From: Campylobacteraceae bacterium | GTDB lineage: Bacteria; Campylobacterota; Campylobacteria; Campylobacterales; Sulfurovaceae | Direction: 5' to 3' | Assembly (NCBI GenBank): GCA_027063325.1 | Contig: JAMOSA010000285.1 | Coordinates: forward strand, 1-5,747 | DNA: 5,747 nt | In this document: one piece after another, positions 1 to 5,747 of the stretch | Numbering within the stretch: position 1 is the stretch's first letter | Layout: every line of letters begins with the position of its first letter | Translations under genes and position numbers: made by a program | Notes under the pieces: generated by a model | Databases searched by the model: none | Seen by the model: only the letters and a program-made list of their open reading frames with translations | What the model was told of the DNA's origin: nothing

Positions 1-2079
1 GGAATCAATCTAAACAGTGCTTATGAAAAAGAGCCAAAGATCAAAGAGTTGATAGAAAAAGATCCAAAAGCTGCTCAAGTATGGAAATTTGCTTTGGCAC
101 TAGAGGGGCTTAATCGTAATGCAGGTACTCATGCAGCTGGAGTTGTAATATCAAATGAACCTCTTTGGGAGAAGACACCACTATTTAAACCAAGTGGTCA
201 AGATACACTAGCTACCCAATATAGTGGTAAGTATGTAGAGGATGTTGATTTGATCAAGTTTGACTTCTTGGGTTTAAAGACACTAACAGTAATTGAAGAG
301 GCTCTGCAACTCATTCAAAAGCGTCATGGTAAGCGTATAGACTTTAAAGAGGTTGATATAAATGATCCTACCGTATATAAATATATATCAGATGGTAATA
401 CATTGGGGTTATTTCAGATAGAATCAGCAGGTATGCAGGATTTGGCAAAAAAGCTAAAGCCAAGTGGGTTTGAAGATATTATTGCGATGTTGGCTCTGTA
501 TCGCCCAGGTCCTATGGAGTCTGGAATGCTTGATGATTTTATAGAAAGAAAGCATGGAAGAGCTGAAATTACATATATGTTTCCAGAGCTTGAGCCTATA
601 CTCAAACCAACCTATGGTGTAATTGTATATCAAGAGCAAGTTATGCAGATAGTTCAAACCATAGGTGGTTTTAGCCTGGGTGGTGCGGATTTGGTGCGTA
701 GAGCCATGGGTAAAAAGATCAAAGAGGAGATGGACAGACTCAAAGATGAGTTTGCCAATGGTGCTGCAAAGAGAGGATTTGACAAAGCAAAAGCGCAGGA
801 ACTGTTTGATTTGATTGTCAAGTTTGCAGGATATGGATTCAATAAATCTCACTCTGCAGCTTATGCTATGGTTACATTCTATACTTCATATCTAAAATGC
901 TACTACCCTACTGAATTTATGGCAGCTCAACTTACACTTGAGAAGGATAATACAACAAAGGTAGTTAAGTATGTAGATGCAGTCAAGAGTATGGGTATTA
1001 ATCTATTGCCACCTGATATAAACCGTTCAGATTTGGCATTTGTAGCTGATGAGATAGAGGGTAAAGCTACCATACTGTTTGGTCTTGGGGCAATCAAGGG
1101 TGCTGGAGATGTAGCAATAAAATCTATTCTTGAGGCAAGAAGTGAGGGTAAGTTTGAATCTTTGAGTGATTTTGTATCCAGAATTGATGCAACCAAAGTA
1201 AATAAAAAAGTAATTGAATCACTAATAAAAGCCGGAGCTTTGGATAGTTTGGGTTACAGTCGCAAGGCTATGCTAACTCAAATAGAGAGTATTGTAGAAG
1301 CTGCCAGTAAATCTCAACAAGCCAAAAAGATGGCAGAAAATTCACTTTTTGGTGGTGGTGAAGAGATGACTTTTGTAGAGGTAAATTTGGAGCATATCAA
1401 AGAGTATGAGCATATGAAACTGCTTGAGTTTGAAAAAGAGACTTTGGGGTTTTATGTCTCAGGTCACCCTTTAGATGAGTATAGAGAACAGTTAGATAAT
1501 ATTGATTATACTCTAAGTTCAGAGATAGATGAATTGGCCGATGGTTCACAGGCTCTGATTATAGGTAGAGTAGAGAGTATTACAGAAAAGATTTCAAAAA
1601 AGGGCAATAAGTTTGGAATAGCAAATATTATGGATTTGCATGGCAATATAGAGTTGATGCTTTTTGAAGATAGATTAAAAGAGCTTAGAGAAGATTTTGA
1701 TATGAGAAAGCCAATTGCATTTAAAGTACGCATATCAAAAGATGGTGATTTTACTAGAATGAATATACTAAAGATTGAATCACTAAAAGATGCCAAAAAA
1801 GAGAAAGTAAAGATAAAAAGAGAACAAAAGCATACTCCATCACCAGAAGAACAACCACCAATAATATTGGCAATTGATTTGATGCCAGATACCAAAATAA
1901 TAGAGGAGTTATACTCTCTGGCTACAAAATATCCAGGTAACAGACCATTACAGTTACAGATTCGCTCAAGACTTGCAGATGTTGTAATAGAATCAAATCT
2001 ATATGTAAATGAAAGTTTGTTAAATAAAGCCAAAGAGATAGGATTACACCCAATAGATTTAACTCAAGAGGCGGTATAG
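1..2079 (+). CDS. dnaE: DNA polymerase III subunit alpha, C-terminal part (5' truncated by window edge)
   Basis: Catalytic alpha subunit of the replicative polymerase. The frame is open from base 1, so the start and the N-terminal PHP domain and first catalytic aspartates lie outside; 692 codons are visible of roughly 1,150-1,200 usual. Visible family hallmarks (numbered from base 1): RNAGTHAAGVVIS (about 39-51), KFDFLGLKTL with the third catalytic Asp at codon 88 (corresponding to E. coli D555), LFQIESAGM, LYRPGPMESGM, YQEQVMQI, GGADLVRRAMGKK and KFAGYGFNKSHSAAYA. A helix-hairpin-helix follows (GLGAIKGAGD, about 361-370), then a possible clamp-binding motif (ENSLFG, about 446-451), ETLGFYVSGHPLDEY, an OB fold (about 518-555) and a variable C-terminal domain that would contact tau. 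No frameshift or internal stop is seen, so the C terminus looks intact. The stop codon abuts the GTG of cas2. The 3' third is more AT-rich than the middle. Confidence 0.97.
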   Translation, partial: GINLNSAYEKEPKIKELIEKDPKAAQVWKFALALEGLNRNAGTHAAGVVISNEPLWEKTPLFKPSGQDTLATQYSGKYVEDVDLIKFDFLGLKTLTVIEEALQLIQKRHGKRIDFKEVDINDPTVYKYISDGNTLGLFQIESAGMQDLAKKLKPSGFEDIIAMLALYRPGPMESGMLDDFIERKHGRAEITYMFPELEPILKPTYGVIVYQEQVMQIVQTIGGFSLGGADLVRRAMGKKIKEEMDRLKDEFANGAAKRGFDKAKAQELFDLIVKFAGYGFNKSHSAAYAMVTFYTSYLKCYYPTEFMAAQLTLEKDNTTKVVKYVDAVKSMGINLLPPDINRSDLAFVADEIEGKATILFGLGAIKGAGDVAIKSILEARSEGKFESLSDFVSRIDATKVNKKVIESLIKAGALDSLGYSRKAMLTQIESIVEAASKSQQAKKMAENSLFGGGEEMTFVEVNLEHIKEYEHMKLLEFEKETLGFYVSGHPLDEYREQLDNIDYTLSSEIDELADGSQALIIGRVESITEKISKKGNKFGIANIMDLHGNIELMLFEDRLKELREDFDMRKPIAFKVRISKDGDFTRMNILKIESLKDAKKEKVKIKREQKHTPSPEEQPPIILAIDLMPDTKIIEELYSLATKYPGNRPLQLQIRSRLADVVIESNLYVNESLLNKAKEIGLHPIDLTQEAV
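2066..2071 (+). promoter_or_regulatory. Ribosome binding site of cas2 inside the end of dnaE
   Basis: AAGAGG lies 8 nt before the GTG at 2080 and overlaps the last codons of dnaE. It supports the GTG as the real cas2 start and suggests translational coupling to dnaE. There is no room for a promoter between the two genes. Confidence 0.6.
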
Positions 2080-2352
2080 GTGTATTATCTGATAACTTAT
2101 GATATTTCAGACAATAAAACCAGAAAAAAGATAGAGAAACTCTTATCAAGTTATGGGTATAGAGTAAACTATTCTGTATTTGAGATAGAGAGTACAAAAA
2201 ATAGTTTTGATTCAATTATAAAAGAGTTAAAAGAGATAACCAAAGATGGAGATAGAGATATAAGGGTGTATGTTTTAAACAAAGATGTTATAAAAAACTC
2301 TTTTACACTAAATAGTAGAGATATTTTTGATGGCAAAGAGTTATATTTTTAA
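2080..2352 (+). CDS. cas2: CRISPR-associated endonuclease/integrase subunit Cas2
   Basis: Cas2 forms the central dimer of the Cas1-Cas2 spacer integrase. The 90-residue length is normal for the family. The first strand reads YYLITYDISDNKTRKK, with the conserved Asp (residue 8) at the end of beta-1. The helix and second strand LLSSYGYRVNYSVFEIE are also typical of the ferredoxin-like fold, and the C-terminal half (DRDIRVYVLN) supplies another strand. The start is GTG: it begins right after the dnaE stop, has an AAGAGG site 8 nt upstream, and gives the correct N terminus with beta-1 at residues 2-8. No in-frame ATG could give a full beta-1. The 3' end overlaps RT-cas1 by 23 nt, so the two are co-translated. 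Sequence similarity and position make the call secure; nuclease activity itself cannot be judged. Confidence 0.95.
   Translation: MYYLITYDISDNKTRKKIEKLLSSYGYRVNYSVFEIESTKNSFDSIIKELKEITKDGDRDIRVYVLNKDVIKNSFTLNSRDIFDGKELYF
2316..2320 (+). promoter_or_regulatory. Candidate ribosome binding site of RT-cas1
   Basis: TAGAG lies inside the end of cas2, 9 nt before the ATG at 2330. It is a modest Shine-Dalgarno match that favours ATG 2330. An in-frame TTG at 2327 directly precedes that ATG and is a weaker alternative start. Confidence 0.4.
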
Positions 2353-4474
2353 AAAGAGCTTTGATGAGGTCTTTACCCAAAACAGAATACTATTTGTTGC
2401 CCAAAAATTGAATATCAAACTAGATAATAGAGAGTTTTTTGATTTTTTGCCTCATAAACAGTTTTATATACCAAAAGATGGTGATAAATTTAGAGAGATA
2501 AATATACCAGATCCCAAAACAAAAGTTATTCAAAAGATTTTGCAAGAAGAGTTGATAAATACTCTAAAATTTAGTGATAGAAATTACTCTTATCAAAGGG
2601 GTAAATCACCACTCAAGGCTATAAATAGAGTCAAACATATTGTAAAAAATTACGATTTTATTGTAAAGACAGATATTAAAGATTTTTTTGACTCTATTGA
2701 TCACAATATATTGATAAATCAACTCAAAAAAATTATTTTGGATAAAAAGATACTCTTTATATTGATTCTGTTTCTAAAAAATGGAACTCTCTTTAGAGAT
2801 AAATGGATAGATAAAACAGAAGGAGTATATCAAGGAGATGTTATAAGCCCTCTTTTGGCAAATATTTATTTGAATCCTTTTGATAGATACTTTGAAGATA
2901 GATTTGAATTTGTCAGATTTGCAGACGATTTGATATTTTTCGCCAAAAATTTTTATGAATCAAAAAGAATCCTAAAAGAGATAAAATGGTTTTTGAAAGA
3001 TTATAAACTCTTTTTAAACGAAGAGAAGACATATATTAGAAATAAACATAGACCATTTGAATATTTGGGTGTAGTATTTGATGAAAGCAATAAAATATAC
3101 TCTATAGAAAATGATAGATTAATGCAAAAGATTAGTAAAATCTCACAAGAGACAAAGAGTTTGGATTTGCAAGAGAGTATAAAAAAATTAAATGAGCATA
3201 TAGTAGGATTTAATAACTATTACAAGATGGTTACAAATAGCCAAAATCAGTATGAGTTACTGCAAAAAAGAGAAGATGAAATACTAATCAAAAAGATTAT
3301 AGAAGCCAAAAAAAACAAACTTATCACAAGAAAAAATAAACTGATAGAACTCTTAAATAGTGCCAAAACATATATAGATAGTTTTGATAATTATGCTATG
3401 TATATTGTAAATTTGGCATATGAAGAGATAAAGTTACAAACTCCAATTAAATCAGTACAAAAGAGTATAGAAAAAAAGAAGAGGAGTTATTTCAAAAATT
3501 ATTTAAAGACGACAGAATTGATTATAACCAAAACAGGTAGTTATATCTATTTTTCAAAAGGTAAAATAAAAATACGAACAAAAGAAGATCCCTTACAAGA
3601 AGTTCCATTTAAACGAGTAAAGAGAATAGTTATTACAAATAAGCAAACATCTATATCTACATATCTAATATATCAATGCTCAAAAGAGAAAATAGATATA
3701 GATTTTGTATCTAATAATTTCCCTTATGCATTAATTACATATTTTAAAAGTGTATCAAATGAGTTGTATCAAAAGCAGTTGGATTTTATCAATTCGAGCA
3801 AAGCATTCAATTTTGCTATCAATTTAATATATGCAAAAGCTAAAAATCAATTAAATTTATTGAAATACTACAATAACAGAAGAGAAGATAAAAAGGTTGA
3901 AACTTATATAGAGAGCATAGATAGATTAATAGACAAATTAAAACACTCTAAAAATATCAAAGAGTTAATGGGGTATGAGGGGCAAATAAGTCAAATATAT
4001 TGGAATGGATTCAAGGTAATTACAAAACTACAAAATTTCAATAGAACACACCAAAATTCAAAAGATGTTATAAATCAAGCACTAAACTACTCATATGCAA
4101 TTTTATACAGTAGAGTTCAAGCATCTTTGATAAGAGAAGGATTTAATATATACTACTCATTTTTACATTCAAGAAACCACAATAAACCAACTTTGGTATT
4201 TGATATGGTAGAGATATTTAGGCAACCTATTGTAGATAGAGAGATTATATCTATCATTACAAAAAGACAACACTTAAAACAGTACAAAGGATTATTGGAC
4301 AATGAGAGCAAAAAGATAGTAATCCAACATATCCAAAAAAGATTATCTTCACTAACAAAAACGAAATATGGTAAAACAACTTACTATAATCTAATAAACT
4401 TTGAGATAAACAGTCTAAAGCAAGATATTATAAATAGTAAAGATAATCATAAGTTTTTTATAGCAAAATATTGA
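2330..4474 (+). CDS. cas1: Reverse transcriptase-Cas1 fusion protein (spacer acquisition)
   Basis: A 714-residue fusion of a group II intron-like reverse transcriptase and the Cas1 integrase. RT motifs in order: YQRGKSPLKA (88-97), TDIKDFFDSIDH with catalytic D115 (114-125), GVYQGDVISPLLANIY (165-180), RFADD with D199 and D200 (196-200), LNEEKT (229-234) and FEYLGVVF (243-250). A thumb-like segment, LNEHIVGFNNYYKM (287-300), follows. A Lys-rich linker (about 310-390) leads to Cas1. There the metal ligands are visible as E550 (GYEGQISQIYW), H613 (FLHS), and D625/E628 (FDMVEIFR). All catalytic residues are present, so both activities are predicted. No Cas6 domain is fused at the N terminus, unlike some relatives. 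Fusions of this type are known to acquire spacers from RNA through cDNA. It overlaps cas2 by 23 nt and is strikingly AT-rich. ATG 2330 is chosen over TTG 2327. Confidence 0.96.
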   Translation: MAKSYIFKKSFDEVFTQNRILFVAQKLNIKLDNREFFDFLPHKQFYIPKDGDKFREINIPDPKTKVIQKILQEELINTLKFSDRNYSYQRGKSPLKAINRVKHIVKNYDFIVKTDIKDFFDSIDHNILINQLKKIILDKKILFILILFLKNGTLFRDKWIDKTEGVYQGDVISPLLANIYLNPFDRYFEDRFEFVRFADDLIFFAKNFYESKRILKEIKWFLKDYKLFLNEEKTYIRNKHRPFEYLGVVFDESNKIYSIENDRLMQKISKISQETKSLDLQESIKKLNEHIVGFNNYYKMVTNSQNQYELLQKREDEILIKKIIEAKKNKLITRKNKLIELLNSAKTYIDSFDNYAMYIVNLAYEEIKLQTPIKSVQKSIEKKKRSYFKNYLKTTELIITKTGSYIYFSKGKIKIRTKEDPLQEVPFKRVKRIVITNKQTSISTYLIYQCSKEKIDIDFVSNNFPYALITYFKSVSNELYQKQLDFINSSKAFNFAINLIYAKAKNQLNLLKYYNNRREDKKVETYIESIDRLIDKLKHSKNIKELMGYEGQISQIYWNGFKVITKLQNFNRTHQNSKDVINQALNYSYAILYSRVQASLIREGFNIYYSFLHSRNHNKPTLVFDMVEIFRQPIVDREIISIITKRQHLKQYKGLLDNESKKIVIQHIQKRLSSLTKTKYGKTTYYNLINFEINSLKQDIINSKDNHKFFIAKY

Positions 4475-4624
4475 TTTCCTTAAAAAATCGATGTTAGAAC
4501 TTTTTTTGTAGTAAAAGAGGTGGTTTTAAGCTAATATTCAGTTTAAAAGTTCTAACATCTACCCCCAAGCTCTCTTGACTCCTAAGATGTTAGAACTTTT
4601 AGCTAACTTTAAGTTTCAAAAGCC

Positions 4625-4729
4625 CCATAAAATGGGCATCAAAAAAATAAAAGTTCTAACATCTAATTTTTAGAAAAAATATTTTTTGATGTTAGAACTT
4701 TTTGATATATAAAATATCCCATTTTATGG
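4625..4729. repeat. Extended inverted repeat containing motif copies 4 and 5
   Basis: CCATAAAATGGG (4625-4636) recurs as its reverse complement CCCATTTTATGG (4718-4729). Each lies 12-15 bp outside motif copies 4 (4649-4663, -) and 5 (4688-4702, +). The two arms are therefore mirror images over about 105 bp, centred near 4677. The left 12-mer also folds alone (CCCAT, loop AAA, ATGGG). Read on the - strand, that hairpin is followed by TTTT, so a weak leftward terminator is possible. Confidence 0.7.
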
Positions 4730-4753
4730 TACTTTAAGCATAGATTCAGCAGT

Positions 4754-4772
4754 TTTTGGTATGATACCAAAA
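4754..4772. repeat. Perfect 8-bp hairpin before the last motif copy
   Basis: TTTTGGTA, loop TGA, TACCAAAA: an uninterrupted inverted repeat ending 3 nt before motif copy 6. It could be an operator or an RNA hairpin. There is no T-run behind it, so it is not a standard terminator. Confidence 0.6.
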
Positions 4773-4790
4773 TGAGATGTTAGAACTTTT

Positions 4791-4855
4791 TTCAAGCTCT
4801 TTTACATCGTAATTGTTAAGATAAGTCACAAAGCTTAAAGCTGGAAATATGGAGA
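4791..4855 (+). promoter_or_regulatory. Probable CRISPR leader (proximal part)
   Basis: This is the AT-rich sequence between the last 15-bp motif copy and the first repeat. The array reads left to right because its repeats end in ATTGAAAC and the decayed repeat is at the right end, so the leader must lie here. The 3' edge of the leader is the Cas1-Cas2 integration point at 4855/4856. The distal boundary cannot be set from sequence and may include the motif cluster. Confidence 0.65.
4814..4822 (+). promoter_or_regulatory. Candidate extended -10 promoter for the CRISPR array
   Basis: TGTTAAGAT fits an extended -10 element (TG, one base, then TAAGAT, four of six matches to TATAAT). Transcription would start near 4829, about 27 nt before the first repeat. 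No -35 box lies at normal spacing (TTTACA at 4801-4806 is too close), which is common for AT-rich Campylobacterota-like promoters. The evidence is the motif and its position only. Confidence 0.4.
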
Positions 4856-5530
4856 GTTTCACATACAGACCCGATTTTAAGGGGATTGAAACTTGAGTCG
4901 TATTCCTGCTTTTCTCCATTATTTTTTACGACTAACGTTTCACATACAGACCCGATTTTAAGGGGATTGAAACAAATAATCATTTAGCTCTTCTTCAGAA
5001 AATTTAGGGGCAAATTGTTTCACATACAGACCCGATTTTAAGGGGATTGAAACTCTTTCATTTGTTTTTGCTCTTGAGCATACTGCTCAAGTTTCTTTAG
5101 TTTCACATACAGACCCGATTTTAAGGGGATTGAAACTTTCTAACGAAGCACGAATGCTTATCCCAAATAGTTCTAATATTTTCAGTTTCACATACAGACC
5201 CGATTTTAAGGGGATTGAAACTTCTCGATGAGTGTTTCCTATGTATCCATAAAGGAAAGTTTCACATACAGACCCGATTTTAAGGGGATTGAAATATAAG
5301 GTCTTTCAATAACGGTGTTATCATTGCTACTGCCTTTAGTTTCACATACAGACCCGATTTTAAGGGGATTGAAATATTTTAATTTGTCCTTTTTCGTCTG
5401 GGTCCCATAAATCTATAGTGTTTCACATACAGACCCGATTTTAAGGGGATTGAAACATCCTGGGAGTCAATCAACCCGTTCTCCTCAAAATAGGTTTCAC
5501 ATACAGACCCGATTTTAAGGGGATTGAAAC
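4856..5530 (+). CRISPR. CRISPR array: nine 37-nt repeats, eight spacers
   Basis: Repeats begin at 4856, 4937, 5017, 5100, 5185, 5259, 5339, 5420 and 5494. Each is 37 nt, starts GTTTCACATACAG and ends AAGGGGATTGAAAC. All are identical except repeats 6 and 7, whose last base is T. Spacers are 44, 43, 46, 48, 37, 43, 44 and 37 nt. This wide length range is typical of type III arrays. The repeat's ends are inverted (GTTTCA/TGAAAC), with an inner CCC/GGG pair. ATTGAAAC matches the 8-nt 5' tag left by Cas6 cleavage, so transcription is expected on the + strand. The array lies 381 nt behind RT-cas1. By eye, no spacer matches the genes in this window. Confidence 0.98.
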
Positions 5531-5562
5531 TTCACATATCCTTTATTTTTCATCATAGTAAT

Positions 5563-5599
5563 AAATTACAGACTGACCCAATTTTAAGGTGGAGGAGAA
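5563..5599 (+). repeat. Degenerate terminal CRISPR repeat
   Basis: Aligned without gaps to the 37-nt repeat, this segment matches at 24 positions, including the blocks GACCC and ATTTTAAGG. The 3' tag is lost (GGAGAA in place of TTGAAA). The distance from repeat 9 (32 nt) is close to one spacer. Decay at the leader-distal end is common and confirms array polarity. A crRNA from the segment 5531-5562 would lack normal processing on its 3' side. Confidence 0.75.
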
Positions 5600-5691
5600 G
5601 CGTTAAGCAAAAGCAAACTGCTTTGCTTTTGTAGCTTCGCACGGCGGGGCGTATATGCACTTGTGCATAGCCAACGCCAAAAGAATGTTGG
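5600..5691. other. Hairpin-rich, GC-richer element behind the array
   Basis: Inverted pairs are packed together here: GCGTT 5600-5604 with AACGC 5673-5677; CAAAAGCAAA 5608-5617 with TTTGCTTTTG 5622-5631 (loop CTGC); CGC 5638-5640 with GCG 5644-5646; GGC 5648-5650 with GCC 5670-5672; TATGCAC 5654-5660 with GTGCATA 5663-5669 (loop TT). CCAAC 5671-5675 can alternatively pair with GTTGG 5687-5691. The set can fold as one multi-branched structure closed by the outer stem. The core 5634-5678 is much richer in G and C than its surroundings, which suggests separate origin. It is not recognised as a known RNA or mobile element. No gene is seen from here to the window end; the last 56 bases show nothing clear. 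Confidence 0.5.
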
Positions 5692-5747
5692 AGTTCATCT
5701 AAGAAACAATACTAAAAATGAGGCAAAAGCTTCACCAAGACAATTAA

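Larger units (their letters stand above)
4490..4790. repeat. Six-copy 15-bp motif cluster in both orientations
   Basis: The 15-mer GATGTTAGAACTTTT occurs six times without mismatch in 301 bp: + at 4490-4504, - at 4545-4559, + at 4586-4600, - at 4649-4663, + at 4688-4702, + at 4776-4790. Four copies share one more base (A before GATG). Gaps vary, so this is not a CRISPR array. Neighbouring opposite copies could form 15-16-bp stems, either - with + (short loops, 4545-4600 and 4649-4702) or + with - (longer loops, 4490-4559 and 4586-4663). The cluster fills most of the gene-free stretch between RT-cas1 and the CRISPR leader. No open frame of note is seen. It could be protein-binding sites, a structured RNA or remnants of small inverted-repeat elements; the function is unknown. 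Confidence 0.93.

Noticed and set aside
2327..2329. TTG start for RT-cas1
   Set aside because: An ATG follows immediately and has equally good ribosome site spacing; the difference is one residue.
4473..4507. Rho-independent terminator behind RT-cas1
   Set aside because: GATTT/AAATC gives only a 5-bp AT-rich stem, and the T-run (4501-4507) lies too far downstream of it.
4490..4790. A second, degenerate CRISPR array made of the 15-bp motif
   Set aside because: Copies alternate in orientation and gaps range from about 24 to 73 nt; CRISPR repeats are direct and evenly spaced.
5169..5176. Spacer 4 targeting the 15-bp motif
   Set aside because: Only 8 nt (AGTTCTAA) are shared, too little for a protospacer and expected by chance in AT-rich sequence.
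5531..5538. Start of a further repeat copy (TTCACATA right after repeat 9)
   Set aside because: The likeness stops after 8 nt and no repeat core follows at the right distance; the decayed repeat is at 5563.
5600..5691. Integron attC site
   Set aside because: GTTAAGC near 5602 fits the GTTRRRY core, but the matching RYYYAAC partner is not upstream at proper spacing, and the inner pairs run in the wrong order for an attC fold.
5695..5745. 3' end of a leftward gene entering from the right edge
   Set aside because: Only 16 open codons before a stop, with nothing recognisable; chance is sufficient.
5663..5747. Start of a gene: GTG at 5663 with a frame open to the window end (28 codons)
   Set aside because: The start sits within a hairpin, no ribosome site precedes it, and the frame is too short to show coding character.

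Overview
The window reads as a chromosomal segment of a low-GC bacterium. The DNA polymerase III alpha sequence, the AT-rich codon use and the tight gene packing fit Campylobacterota (a Sulfurimonas/Sulfurovum/Arcobacter-like organism). This placement is inferred from sequence style, not from a database search.

Layout, all on the + strand: (1) positions 1-2079 hold the C-terminal 692 codons of dnaE, the replicative polymerase, cut by the left window edge. (2) cas2 starts with GTG on the base after the dnaE stop codon. (3) A 714-residue reverse transcriptase-Cas1 fusion overlaps the end of cas2 by 23 nt. (4) A 381-nt gene-free stretch (4475-4855) holds six perfect copies of a 15-bp motif, GATGTTAGAACTTTT, in both orientations, other hairpins, and then a probable CRISPR leader with an extended -10 promoter. 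(5) A CRISPR array (4856-5530) has nine 37-nt repeats and eight 37-48-nt spacers, followed by a decayed terminal repeat (5563-5599). (6) A GC-richer, hairpin-dense stretch (5600-5691) and a short tail have no convincing gene.

Together, cas2, RT-cas1 and the array make a complete spacer-acquisition module of the kind that can capture spacers from RNA: the RT copies RNA into DNA, and the Cas1-Cas2 integrase inserts it next to the leader. The repeat ends in ATTGAAAC, the usual 8-nt 5' tag of crRNAs cut by Cas6 in type III (and some type I) systems. No cas6 and no effector gene is present, so processing and interference must be encoded elsewhere or be missing. All eight spacers can be read in reverse complement as a stop-free peptide frame, and the crRNA-sense strand is pyrimidine-rich (205 of 342 bases). 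Both fit crRNAs antisense to messenger RNAs.

The least explained parts are the six-copy inverted motif cluster between the RT gene and the array, and the hairpin-rich element behind the array.
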